From the NCBI RefSeq assembly GCF_002892795.1, contig NZ_PJMC01000006.1:62001-126000 (forward strand): DNA of 64,000 bases. The letters are read 5' to 3'. The notes under the pieces are model-generated. The model was not told the origin of the DNA, searched no databases, and worked only from the letters and a program-made list of their open reading frames with translations. Position 1 is the stretch's first letter. Each line of letters begins with the position of its first letter. Made by a program: the position numbers and the translations under genes. Of this stretch, positions 55,433 to 63,685 are shown one piece after another. The stretch is from Arthrobacter sp. AFG20. Its GTDB lineage: Bacteria > Actinomycetota > Actinomycetes > Actinomycetales > Micrococcaceae.

Positions 55433-56578
55433 TCAAGAATGCGGGCCGGCTAGCGAGGCCCGCTCGAGCAGCACAATCACTTCGTAGTGCCTGGTTTGCG
55501 GGAACATGTCCAGCACCCTTGCCCGTCGTGCGGTGAACGAGGGGAGTGCCGCCAGGTCGCGGGCCAGTGACTGCGCATTGCAGCTGGAGTAGACCACGTG
55601 CTTCACAGAGGACGATTCCAGCCAGCCGCACAGTTCCTTGCCGATGCCGCGCCGTGGCGGATTGACGATAACCAGTTCGGGCGCCTGGGCCGCGGCGACG
55701 GCAAAGGCCGTGGCATCGCCCGCTTGGAAGTTCATGCGCTCCAGTCCTGCCTCGTCGCGGCTGAGCTTGGCTGACACAATGGCTTCACGGCTGGTTTCAA
55801 TCCCGGTGACCTCGCGGGAGGGACCAGCGCAGTGCAGGGCAAAACCGCCCACGCCGCAGTACAGGTCCCAGACCGATGCGGGCGCCACTTCGTTGACCCA
55901 GTCGCGCCCCTGCCGGTACAGGGCCGCCGCCATGTCGCTGTTCGTCTGGAAGAAGCTCTGCGGCCGGAGGTGGAGGTCGAGGTCATTGACACGCATGCGC
56001 AGCGTGGACTGCTCGGTGAGCAGGATCTCGCGGTCGCCTTCCAGGACTGCCTTGTGTTCCGGGTGCAGGTTGACGGAGACAACCTTCACCTGCGGCAGGG
56101 AGGCCAGGAGGGTGGGGAGGTGCTCCCGGATGCGCGCCACCAGCTTTTCGGAACGCAGGACCAGGCGCAGCATGATCTCGCCCTCAGGGGACTCGGTGAT
56201 GATCAGGTGCTTGAGCTCGCCGCTGCGCCGGGGGACATCGTAGGGCGTCAGGTGGGCCCGGCTGATGAACGCCGCCAGGACAGGGAAGCAGGCGAGAAGG
56301 CCGGGCGAGCAGACGCCGCACTCGCGCAGGTCCACGCCGCGGCCCTCGGCATCCAGGATCCCGATGGTGGGGTTTTTGGCCGTTCCGCCCACCACCATCT
56401 TGGCCTTGTTGCGGAACCCGGACTCACGGCTCCCGACAGGGGGCAGCCACTCTGCGGACGTGTGGTCGGAGAGAAGTGTCTGGCAGTGGAGCTGCTTGCC
56501 GGCCAGCTGCTCGTCATAGGGCCGGCCCATGTGGGTGCAGGAGAGGCAGCGGGCGGCATCGAAGTAGGAACATTGCAT
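55433..56578 (-). CDS. rlmC: 23S rRNA (uracil(747)-C(5))-methyltransferase
   Basis: SAM-dependent m5U methyltransferase of 381 residues. Iron-sulfur cysteines C3, C11, C14 and C90 (CSYFDAARCLSC, ECGVC) are present, with the SAM motif VWDLYCGVGGFALHC, VIVNPPRRG and the nucleophile in VYSSCNAQ. The absence of an N-terminal TRAM domain fits RlmC rather than RlmD or TrmA. It is followed on the same strand by the Hpt-like gene. Confidence 0.92.
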   Translation of the reverse strand: MQCSYFDAARCLSCTHMGRPYDEQLAGKQLHCQTLLSDHTSAEWLPPVGSRESGFRNKAKMVVGGTAKNPTIGILDAEGRGVDLRECGVCSPGLLACFPVLAAFISRAHLTPYDVPRRSGELKHLIITESPEGEIMLRLVLRSEKLVARIREHLPTLLASLPQVKVVSVNLHPEHKAVLEGDREILLTEQSTLRMRVNDLDLHLRPQSFFQTNSDMAAALYRQGRDWVNEVAPASVWDLYCGVGGFALHCAGPSREVTGIETSREAIVSAKLSRDEAGLERMNFQAGDATAFAVAAAQAPELVIVNPPRRGIGKELCGWLESSSVKHVVYSSCNAQSLARDLAALPSFTARRARVLDMFPQTRHYEVIVLLERASLAGPHS

Positions 56579-56623
56579 GTCTGGTTAATTCTACTTTTTC
56601 TGCAGGCCACTTCTGGCCGAGGG

Positions 56624-57517
56624 TCAGGACGGCGGCCGCAGCCGCTTGGGAAGGCTGATCCGGTCCAGATCATTGGCAGGTACGACGACGGTCCTTCCCG
56701 ACCGTGCCCGGGCCTGCCCGGCCAGAATGTTCACGTCGCCGTACCGGGAGGAAAAGTGCGTGAGGACCAGCGTTCCGGCGCCGCCGTTGGCGGCCAGATC
56801 CCCGGCCTGCCCGGCCGTGAGGTGCGCGTACTGTGCCGCCAACGCGGCGTCGTCGTCGCTGAACGTGGACTCCGTGACGAGGAGATCGACGCCGTCGGCC
56901 AAGCCCTCGGCTCCCTCGCAAGGGGCGGTGTCCATAATGAAGGCGAAGCCCTGGCCGGCGCGTGGAATGCTGACGTCCGCAAGCCGCACACCCCTTAGGA
57001 CTCCTTCCCGCTGGAGACGGCCTGCGTCCGGGCCCGTGATGCCCGCGGCTGCCAGCCGTTCCGGCAGCATGGTCCGGCCAGCCGGCTCGGTCAGCCGGTA
57101 GCCGTAAGTTTCAATGCGGTGGCGCAAGGGCCGGACTTCCAGCCCCGCGGCGATTTCGCCGGCAGCCGAGTGCGGTTGCAGGCGGAGGTCGATGCCGGGC
57201 GAGGCCACGGAGACGAGCGCCCGGACCACGTCCTCTCCGGACGCGGGATAGTGCAGGTGCACCGGGTGCTTTACACCGTCCAGGGCCATGCGGGACAGCA
57301 CGCCGGGAAGTCCGTAGCAATGGTCACCGTGAACATGGGTCAGGCAGATGCGGGTGATCTGGTTGGCGGAAACACCCGCATGGATCATCTGCCGCTGCGT
57401 GCCCTCGCCGGGGTCGAAGAGGAGGCCCTCCCCGTCCCACCGCAGCAGGTATCCGTTGTGGTTGCGCGTCCGCGTCGGGACCTGCGATGCGGTTCCAAGG
57501 ACGACGAGTTCGCGCAT
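56624..57517 (-). CDS. rnz: Ribonuclease Z
   Basis: Metallo-beta-lactamase-fold endonuclease that trims tRNA 3' ends; needed for tRNAs without encoded CCA, such as tRNA-Ala copy 1 here. The 297-residue protein starts MRELVVLGTASQVPTRTRNHNGYLLR. It has the zinc motif THVHGDHCYG (H61, H63, D65, H66), VTESTF and LTHFSSRY. ATG 57517 fits the family start; the longer upstream frame is noise. Confidence 0.94.
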   Translation of the reverse strand: MRELVVLGTASQVPTRTRNHNGYLLRWDGEGLLFDPGEGTQRQMIHAGVSANQITRICLTHVHGDHCYGLPGVLSRMALDGVKHPVHLHYPASGEDVVRALVSVASPGIDLRLQPHSAAGEIAAGLEVRPLRHRIETYGYRLTEPAGRTMLPERLAAAGITGPDAGRLQREGVLRGVRLADVSIPRAGQGFAFIMDTAPCEGAEGLADGVDLLVTESTFSDDDAALAAQYAHLTAGQAGDLAANGGAGTLVLTHFSSRYGDVNILAGQARARSGRTVVVPANDLDRISLPKRLRPPS

Positions 57518-57734
57518 GACACCGAGTGTCTCACAGGCACGGCGGTCAGCAGGCGGGTCGCCGGGAACGGCTGCGCTTGCAGGCGGCAATATCCGGCAAC
57601 GTTCCACCCATCCACCGGGACGGCGGCAACGAATACAGACTGAACCAAGTGTTCCGGTGCCCCGTGCTGGCCTCGGAATGCAGCCGCTGTAGCCGAACGG
57701 CGGTGCCATGCACACGTGCGAAAAGAGCCTACCT

Positions 57735-57989
57735 GTGGCTGATAAACAGTTTGACCAGTTCCTCATGGAGGCCACTACCTCCGACGACGGCTCCGGATTC
57801 ACCCTCGGGCCGGACCCCCTGTACGGCTTGTACACGAGTTGGTGTCATGTCACCGGCACCGTGCCAGACCCGGAGGAGGCCTTCTGGGAGGGCATGCAAG
57901 GGCGCCTTAACCCCGAACCCAACGGCCTCCGCATGAAAGGGCCGGCAGCTGCGGATTACATCCTCGCCAGCTATCCGGCGTCGGTCTGA
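57735..57989 (+). CDS. Conserved small hypothetical protein
   Basis: An 84-residue acidic protein: MADKQFDQFLMEATTSDDGS, then TLGPDPLYGLYTSWCHVTGTVPDPEEAFWEGMQGRLNPE. GTG 57735 follows AAGAG at eight bases; ATG 57708 gives nine more residues. I do not recognise a domain. It is followed by a bidirectional hairpin. Confidence 0.65.
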   Translation: MADKQFDQFLMEATTSDDGSGFTLGPDPLYGLYTSWCHVTGTVPDPEEAFWEGMQGRLNPEPNGLRMKGPAAADYILASYPASV

Positions 57990-58042
57990 ACACAGTTCCG
58001 GGTCCCTTGCGCCCCAAAACCTGAACGGCAGCAAGGCCAAGT

Positions 58043-58084
58043 GAGCACCGAGGGTGCCCGCTCACGCGGAAACCCTCGGTGCTC
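58043..58084. terminator. Bidirectional terminator
   Basis: GAGCACCGAGGGT (58043-58055) pairs with ACCCTCGGTGCTC (58072-58084) between two convergent genes. Confidence 0.85.
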
Positions 58085-58106
58085 GATACCGATCACTGCG
58101 GGCTGT

Positions 58107-59228
58107 CTACTTGTAGACGCGAACCCAGTCGACCTGCATCCAGGAAGGCGTGGTGCTGGAACCGTCAGGGAACCAGTCGAGCTGCAGCGTCTGGTGCACG
58201 CTGCCGGAGGGCTGATGGGCCGGGATGGTGTCGGTGAAGGTCTTGACGCCGTCGATGTAACCGGTGATGCCCGTGGGAGTCCACTCCACCGCGTAGTTGT
58301 GCCACTGGGTGGTGTCAACGGCCTTACTGGCGTAGGTCTGCTTGGTGCCGCTGCATGCATAGTGCAGGAAGAACTTGACCAGGGTTGTATCGGCGGTGCT
58401 CTCGGCGTAATCAACCTCGTCGCAGGTCGAGGACTTGATGACCGGGTTGAGAATGAGGACCGGGTGGTATTCGGAATCCCGCCGGTTGGTCTTCATGCGG
58501 GTTTCCCAGCGGCCGTACTTCTGGTTGGCAAACTTTGCCGACATGCCGCCGGTGGTACCTGCGGAATCGCCGCTGACCGTTGCGACACCGCTTGCGACCG
58601 ACCAGGCTTGGGGGCTGCGCACGCCCTTGCCGGCATGTCCGGGGCTGTTGTATACGCTCCACTTGGTCCGGTCCGGGGTGCCCGTGTAATTGAATTCGTC
58701 GCCTGCGACGACCGAGCCCCAGCCAAGGGTGCTGGCGGCCTGAGTGCCGCTTGCGGGCGTGGTGGCTGCCGCAGCGACAGGGGCCGGAGCAGGCTGGGCG
58801 GGAGCCGCCGGCGCCTTCTGCGCAGCGGCTGTGGCGGCAGAAGCGGCGGCAGGAGCGACGACGGCGGGCGCCGCCTTTGCAGGAACGGCAGCAGTAGCGG
58901 CTGCCGGCACAGCAACAGCTGCCGGCACAGCGGCGGTTGCCGTCTTGGCCGCTGCCGTCTTGGCTGCCGCTGCCTTTGCGACGGCGGCCGTCGCCGCTGC
59001 GGCCTTCGCCGCTGCTGCCTTAGTGGCCGCAGTCTTCGCAGCGGCAGCCTTGGCGGCGTGGGCCGATACGGTCTTGGCGGAAGCCGACTCGGAGGCCTGG
59101 CCCGTGGAAGCCGTTCCCACGGCGGCGCCGGCCTGGCCGGCAGCCTGTTCCGCGGAGGGAGCGAGGCCGCATCCGGTCAGCGAAAGTGCGCCGATGCTAA
59201 TGGCAATGGCTATGTTCTTCTTAAGCAA
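58107..59228 (-). CDS. GH16-family glycoside hydrolase lipoprotein
   Basis: A 373-residue exported protein. The signal peptide MLKKNIAIAISIGALSLTGC has a lipobox at C20. Residues 21-160 are an Ala/Lys-rich rigid linker (AKAAAAKTAATKAAAAKA) and Ala/Pro segment. The catalytic domain resembles family 16 beta-glucanases; the acid triad E-D-E is intact in DEVDYAES, near residue 270, with WDFP-like VDWVRVYK at the end. TTG 59228 was chosen because GGAGGGG precedes it. The substrate may be a beta-glucan or galactan. Confidence 0.82.
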   Translation of the reverse strand: MLKKNIAIAISIGALSLTGCGLAPSAEQAAGQAGAAVGTASTGQASESASAKTVSAHAAKAAAAKTAATKAAAAKAAAATAAVAKAAAAKTAAAKTATAAVPAAVAVPAAATAAVPAKAAPAVVAPAAASAATAAAQKAPAAPAQPAPAPVAAAATTPASGTQAASTLGWGSVVAGDEFNYTGTPDRTKWSVYNSPGHAGKGVRSPQAWSVASGVATVSGDSAGTTGGMSAKFANQKYGRWETRMKTNRRDSEYHPVLILNPVIKSSTCDEVDYAESTADTTLVKFFLHYACSGTKQTYASKAVDTTQWHNYAVEWTPTGITGYIDGVKTFTDTIPAHQPSGSVHQTLQLDWFPDGSSTTPSWMQVDWVRVYK

Positions 59229-59618
59229 AAGACCCCTCCGGGCAAACGGCTGCCGCGCAGGAGGCAGCCACAATCTAGGTGGTAAAGAAAAGCACGAAGC
59301 GATTCTGGGCCCCGATCGACGGGGCCGGCGCGGCCGAACTGCCGCCCTGCGCATTCGGAGCCCAGCGGGGGCCTCCGACGCCCCAAAAAGGGGCCGTTCC
59401 TTAGGGAACAGGGGTCAACGTTACTTGATCGTTACCAAGGCCCGCAAAACGCCGGGAAGGCCGCGGACGGGCCGCGCGTCCGTTTCCCCGAACTGACCTG
59501 CGGGAACACTTTTATGACGGGCGCCGGAAACGACGCGTCACCCCCGCAGTAATTAATGACGACCGGGGCCAGGAGACGGGAGGTGGACTGCCCGGCGCCC
59601 GGCGGAAAGAATGAGCGG
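59229..59618. other. Divergent spacer of GH16 and AlkD genes
   Basis: About 390 bases without a gene. It holds a hairpin region near 59360-59402 (CCCCAAAAAGGGGCCG) and the GTTAC direct repeat described separately. No clear -10/-35 pair was found on either strand. Confidence 0.4.
59420..59435. promoter_or_regulatory. GTTAC-N6-GTTAC direct repeat (MtrA-like site)
   Basis: GTTAC at 59420-59424 and 59431-59435 are 11 bp apart. This spacing and core resemble sites of the actinobacterial response regulator MtrA, which controls cell-wall and exported hydrolase genes. It lies about 190 bp upstream of both divergent genes. Confidence 0.5.
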
Positions 59619-60275
59619 ATGAGTGCTGCCGGCGAGTTCGTGGATGACACCTTACAGCGCGAGGCTTCGTGGTACCGGGCCGAGGAATTGCGCCACCGGT
59701 TCGGCAGCGGGATGCAGTACTACGGCGCGACGGTGGGCGCGGTGCGCGGAACGGTCCGTGATGCCCTTCGCCGCCATGCCGGACTGACCCACGATGAGAT
59801 CACCGCCCTCAGTTCCGAACTGTGGGAGGTGCCTGTTTACGAGCGGCGCCTGGCCGCCGTCGTGCTCCTGCAGTCCAAGCTGGAGCTGCTGACCAACTCC
59901 GACCTGACGCGCATGGAGGGCTTTGTGCGGGAGGCGCAATTGCCGACGCTCGTCGACCCTCTCACCGTCGACGTCGTTGGTCCGCTGGTGGAGAGGCTCG
60001 AGCGCCAGGCGCGCGTGCGTGCGAATGCGGTGCTGGACAGATGGGCGGGTGACCCGGACGTCTGGCTCCGCCGCGCAGCGCTGATGGCGCCCCTGCGGGC
60101 ACTTCGGTCGGGTGGCGGTGACTGGGACGGATTCGTCCGCCGCGCCAGGATCGCTGCCGAGGCGCTACCGGCGCTGACGACGGCGGACAGGAGCCCTGAG
60201 CAAGAGGCCGTCGACGCCGTGCTGGACGCCGTGGCGGAGCGGCGGCCGGAGCTCCGGCTGGCCTTCCGCAGGTAG
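59619..60275 (+). CDS. AlkD-like DNA alkylation repair protein
   Basis: A 218-residue HEAT-repeat DNA glycosylase-like protein. The signature RWAGDPDVWLRRAALMAPL corresponds to the WxRRxA motif of AlkD, and ELWEVPVYERRLAAVVLLQ matches an earlier repeat. It may excise bulky N3/N7-alkylated purines. ATG 59619 was chosen because the preceding 21 codons are unlike the family. It is convergent with the ammonium transporter. Confidence 0.85.
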   Translation: MSAAGEFVDDTLQREASWYRAEELRHRFGSGMQYYGATVGAVRGTVRDALRRHAGLTHDEITALSSELWEVPVYERRLAAVVLLQSKLELLTNSDLTRMEGFVREAQLPTLVDPLTVDVVGPLVERLERQARVRANAVLDRWAGDPDVWLRRAALMAPLRALRSGGGDWDGFVRRARIAAEALPALTTADRSPEQEAVDAVLDAVAERRPELRLAFRR

Positions 60276-60303
60276 GACCCGGATCCCGCGGACAGTGGAA
60301 GTA

Positions 60304-61653
60304 CTAAGCCGAAGCCGGTGCTGGCTGCAGCTCCTCTGCAGCCTCGGAGGGGTTGCCCGGTGTGGCCCCCGGGCGAACGGCCGGAGCCGCGGCAATGTGC
60401 TGGCGGAGCGGGTGGAACTGGCTGTGACCCATGCTGCCGAATTCGTAGGCGCTCTCGGCATGCTCGGAGCGGTCAACGCCGGCAACTTCGGCCTCATGGC
60501 TGACGCGGAAGCCGATGGTCTTGTGGATCGCGATACCAATAATTGCGGTCATCAGGCCGGAGAGCGCGAGCGTGATGAGTACGGCAACGGTCTGGGCGAC
60601 GAGCTGCTGGACGCCACCGCCGTAGAAGAGCCCGCCACCTTCGCCATTGACGGGGAGGGCGATAAAGCCGAGCGCGAGGGTGCCGACCAGGCCGGAGCCC
60701 AGGTGCACGCCGACAACGTCCAGCGAGTCGTCAAAGCCATACTTGAACTTCAGTTCGACGAAGAGTGCAGACGCCACGCCCGAAACGAGTCCCAGGCCGA
60801 TGGCGGCCACTGGGCTGATGTTGGCGCACGACGGCGTGATGGCCACGAGGCCGGCGACGGCACCGGACGCTGCGCCCAGGGAGGTGGGGTGCCCGTGGCG
60901 GACCTTCTCCGTGAGGAGCCAGCTCAGCATGGCGGCGCACGGCGTAACCAGGGTGTTGACCCAGATCAGTCCGGCCTGTTCTGCCGTGGTGGCGGCGCCG
61001 GCATTGAAGCCGAACCAGCCGAACCAGAGGAGGCCCGCGCCGAGCATGATGAACGGGACGTTGTGCGGGCGGTGCCCGGGGTCCTTTCCGAAACCGTGGC
61101 GCTTGCCGACGATCAGGGCCAGCACGAGGGCGGCAACGCCGGAACTGATTTCGACGACGGCGCCGCCGGCGAAGTCGATGACCTGACCGAAGATGGCGGT
61201 CACTGCGCCGCCCTGGCTCATGAGGCCGCCGCCCCAGATCATGAAGGCAAGCGGGCAGTAGACGGCCGTGATCCAGATCGGCACGAAAAGAACCCAGGCG
61301 GTGAACTTGGCGCGGTCGGCGATCGCGCCGCTGATGAGGGCCACAGTGATGATTGCGAAGGTTCCGGCGAAGCCGGCCTTGATGAGGTCGGGAGTGCCCA
61401 TGAGGCCACTCAGGCCGAAGCTGGCGAACGGGTTGCCGAACAGGCCCAGGACGCCTTCGCCGGTGCTCATGGAGTAGCCCCACAACACCCAGACGACGCC
61501 CACGATGCCGGCTGACACAAAGCTCATCATGATCATGTTGAGGGAGGCCTTGGCGCGGGTCATGCCGCCATAGAAGAGCCCCAGTGCCGGGGTCATGAGC
61601 AGCACCAGTGCCGCCGACACCATCATCCAAACGTTCGCCGCAGTGATTTCCAC
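60304..61653 (-). CDS. amt: Ammonium transporter
   Basis: Trimeric ammonium/ammonia channel of 449 residues with about eleven membrane helices. Family features include ALVLLMTPALGLFYGGMTRAK, FAGTFAIITVALISGAIADR, VPFIMLGAGLLWFGWFGFNAG and the pore histidine in DVVGVHLGSGLVG. The cytoplasmic tail is polar and Pro/Ala-rich. GTG 61653 follows GGGAAAG. No GlnK gene follows on this strand. The upstream region carries strong GlnR-type sites. Confidence 0.95.
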   Translation of the reverse strand: MEITAANVWMMVSAALVLLMTPALGLFYGGMTRAKASLNMIMMSFVSAGIVGVVWVLWGYSMSTGEGVLGLFGNPFASFGLSGLMGTPDLIKAGFAGTFAIITVALISGAIADRAKFTAWVLFVPIWITAVYCPLAFMIWGGGLMSQGGAVTAIFGQVIDFAGGAVVEISSGVAALVLALIVGKRHGFGKDPGHRPHNVPFIMLGAGLLWFGWFGFNAGAATTAEQAGLIWVNTLVTPCAAMLSWLLTEKVRHGHPTSLGAASGAVAGLVAITPSCANISPVAAIGLGLVSGVASALFVELKFKYGFDDSLDVVGVHLGSGLVGTLALGFIALPVNGEGGGLFYGGGVQQLVAQTVAVLITLALSGLMTAIIGIAIHKTIGFRVSHEAEVAGVDRSEHAESAYEFGSMGHSQFHPLRQHIAAAPAVRPGATPGNPSEAAEELQPAPASA

Positions 61654-61759
61654 GCGCTTTCCCTTCCCAGGAAACTCATCCTCTCCGCGGACCGCTGATG
61701 CCGGCGCCACGCCCCTCATCGATATTCGTGGATTTATGTTTCGGGTCTGGGCGTGGCAA

Positions 61760-61828
61760 GTTACACGGGCGTTTCAAAAATCGTGTCTACGTAAAGCCGG
61801 CGTGACTGTCGTGTTTCGAAATTGTTAA
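61760..61828 (-). promoter_or_regulatory. GlnR-type operator arrays upstream of amt
   Basis: Reading the minus strand, TTAAC-N6-GAAAC-N6-GTCAC-N6-TTTAC spans 61828 down to 61791 with every spacer exactly six bases. A second unit, GAAAC-N6-GTAAC, spans 61775 to 61760. These match the actinobacterial GlnR pattern gTnAC-n6-GaAAC. Nitrogen-limited activation of amt is the expected result. Confidence 0.8.
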
Positions 61829-62045
61829 CGGCACCTGATGGCCAGGGAGCTTTTTTGCTGACTCTGCCGTCATTTGGCCGGAACTGCGCGTAGAAGCGCG
61901 GGCGCCGCGGTGAGGGCTGCCGCTGTAATGCCGCGTTACCAGCACATGAATGAAACATATCCATCCCGGGGCCCGTTGCCGGGCGCCGGATGGTTTCCCT
62001 GCCGGACCTGTTGACCGGGTCTGGGCGGTGCAGCCACCATGGGAT

Positions 62046-62318
62046 ATGACTGAATCTGCAGCTACCGGCGATGACTACTTCACGGAGAATCCGCACGCGG
62101 ATGTTGTGGCGGAAGCGGGTGATGCCGCGGCGGGAGCGGACAGCTCCGCTACGGTCGAAGACATCGCCGAGGACGTGCGGGACGAGATCCGGCTCGGCCA
62201 TGTGGAGGACGAGGTGAGCCACGTGCTTGAGGAACGGCTGGACGAAGCCGGCATCAGCATGCGGCCTGAAGAAGTGGACGACCTCGCCGAAGATATCGAG
62301 CGGGACGTCTCCAGCTAG
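62046..62318 (+). CDS. Small acidic hypothetical protein
   Basis: A 90-residue, strongly acidic protein (MTESAATGDDYFTENPHAD, VEDIAEDVRDEIRLGHVEDEVSHVLEERLDEAG). No family was recognised. ATG 62046 lacks a clear ribosome site; an in-frame start at 61950 has less acidic, noise-like sequence. DUF1810 follows after 11 bases and may be co-transcribed. Confidence 0.65.
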   Translation: MTESAATGDDYFTENPHADVVAEAGDAAAGADSSATVEDIAEDVRDEIRLGHVEDEVSHVLEERLDEAGISMRPEEVDDLAEDIERDVSS

Positions 62319-62329
62319 GAACCACCCCC

Positions 62330-62770
62330 ATGAACGACCCGCATAACCTGGAACGGTTCGTCGCCGCCCAGAATGGCGGTGCCACCTACGCTTATGCTCT
62401 GGAGGAGCTCCGCGCAGGCAGCAAGCGCAGCCACTGGATGTGGTTCGTTTTTCCCCAAATTGCCGGCCTGGGGCAAAGCGCAACCTCCAGAAGGTACGCC
62501 ATCGCATCCCTTGATGAAGCCCGGGCCTACCTGCAGCATCCGGTGCTGGGACCGCGGTTGATCGAGTGCGCCACCGCGGTGGACAACGTGGACAACCGCG
62601 GCGCAGCAGAGATTTTCGGCGGCATCGACGCCCGGAAGCTCCAGTCCTCCATGACGCTGTTCCTGCGTGCGGCACCGGACGAACCGGTGTTCCGGAGCGT
62701 TCTGGAGCACTACTTCGGCGGGAAAGCCGACGCCGCCACCGACGGGCTGCTGGCAAGCCCGCGCATGTAA
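62330..62770 (+). CDS. DUF1810 family protein
   Basis: A 146-residue protein with the DUF1810 features LERFVAAQNGGATYAYALEELRAGSKRSHWMWFVFPQIAGLG and SATSRRYAIASLDEARAYLQHPVLGPRL. The family is widespread and of unknown function. The ATG lies 11 bases after the acidic protein gene. Confidence 0.88.
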   Translation: MNDPHNLERFVAAQNGGATYAYALEELRAGSKRSHWMWFVFPQIAGLGQSATSRRYAIASLDEARAYLQHPVLGPRLIECATAVDNVDNRGAAEIFGGIDARKLQSSMTLFLRAAPDEPVFRSVLEHYFGGKADAATDGLLASPRM

Positions 62771-62866
62771 GTGGTAGCTGCCCTTCACCGGGCTAGTTAG
62801 CCGACCTAGACTGGGGGGACGAGCCAGCCTGCAGCCAGCGGGCTGGGCAGACGGAAGGACAGTGAC

Positions 62867-63043
62867 ATGGGTCTGGACGACAAGATCGACAATGCAGCGG
62901 AAAAGCTTGGCGGCAAGGCCAAGGAAGGGGCCGGCAAGGCCAACGACGACCCGGGCCTGGAGGCTGAGGGTAAAACTGACCAGTCCAAGGCCGATCTGAA
63001 ACAGGCCGGTGAAAAGGTCAAGGACGCCTTCAAGAAGGACTGA
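62867..63043 (+). CDS. CsbD-family stress protein
   Basis: A 58-residue, Lys/Gly-rich protein: MGLDDKIDNAAEKLGGKAKE, then GAGKANDDPGLEAEGKTDQSK, ending KVKDAFKKD. This is the CsbD fold found in general-stress regulons. ATG 62867 follows ACGGAAGGACAG. It stands alone with a terminator behind it, as usual for CsbD genes. Confidence 0.92.
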   Translation: MGLDDKIDNAAEKLGGKAKEGAGKANDDPGLEAEGKTDQSKADLKQAGEKVKDAFKKD

Positions 63044-63090
63044 CCAAACAGGATCACCACGTCTGGCTCTCCGTCTCCAGCGGAGATTCG

Positions 63091-63129
63091 AAGGGAGTCC
63101 CGCCCGGGAAACCGCGGCAGGACTCCCTT
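63091..63129. terminator. Terminator between CsbD and phosphoesterase genes
   Basis: AAGGGAGTCC (63091-63100) pairs with GGACTCCCTT (63120-63129), followed by TCC; the convergent arrangement suggests both directions. Confidence 0.8.
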
Positions 63130-63143
63130 TCCTGTACAGCCAC

Positions 63144-63653
63144 TTAGCGGGCGGCGCTGACCTCCACCAGTTGGACGTCGCCCAGCCTGCCGTTCACGAC
63201 GACGGCGGTCATGTACGTGCACACAGGTTGCCGGCGGCGGTCGGTGGGAGAGCCGGGGTTGAGCAGGCGCAGGCCGCCGGGCGCCACCGTGTCCCAGGGA
63301 ATGTGCGAGTGGCCGAAAACCAGCACGTCGGTATCCGGAAAGAGGGCCTCGCAGCGCTGCTCCCGGCCCCTGGCCTGACCGGTCTCGTGGATCATGCTGA
63401 ACCGGACGCCGTCGAGCGTCACACTGGCCGTCTCGGGCAAACGCCGCCTAAGCTCGTCGCCGTCGTTGTTGCCGTAGACACCGATCAGGCGCCTGCTGCG
63501 CTGTTCGAACTCGTCGAGCAAGCCTGCGCTGATCCAGTCACCCGCGTGTAACACCACATCAGCAGCCTCGACGGCGGCCCACACCTGTTCAGGCAGAGCC
63601 CGGGCGCGCTTCGGGACGTGGGTGTCGGCAACAAGGACCAGGCGCAGGCTCAT
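63144..63653 (-). CDS. YfcE/MJ0936-family metallophosphoesterase
   Basis: A 169-residue calcineurin-like phosphodiesterase with VLVADTHVPKRA (DxH), LHAGDWI (GD), GVYGNNDG (GNxD) and VFGHSHIP (GHSH), the complete dimetal site, and LLNPGSPTDRR. The substrate is unknown. ATG 63653 fits the family; the longer frame is noise. It is divergent from the NUDIX gene with only a short gap. Confidence 0.92.
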   Translation of the reverse strand: MSLRLVLVADTHVPKRARALPEQVWAAVEAADVVLHAGDWISAGLLDEFEQRSRRLIGVYGNNDGDELRRRLPETASVTLDGVRFSMIHETGQARGREQRCEALFPDTDVLVFGHSHIPWDTVAPGGLRLLNPGSPTDRRRQPVCTYMTAVVVNGRLGDVQLVEVSAAR

Positions 63654-63685
63654 CGAAGCATCTTCCCATGAGGCAGACTGGGACG

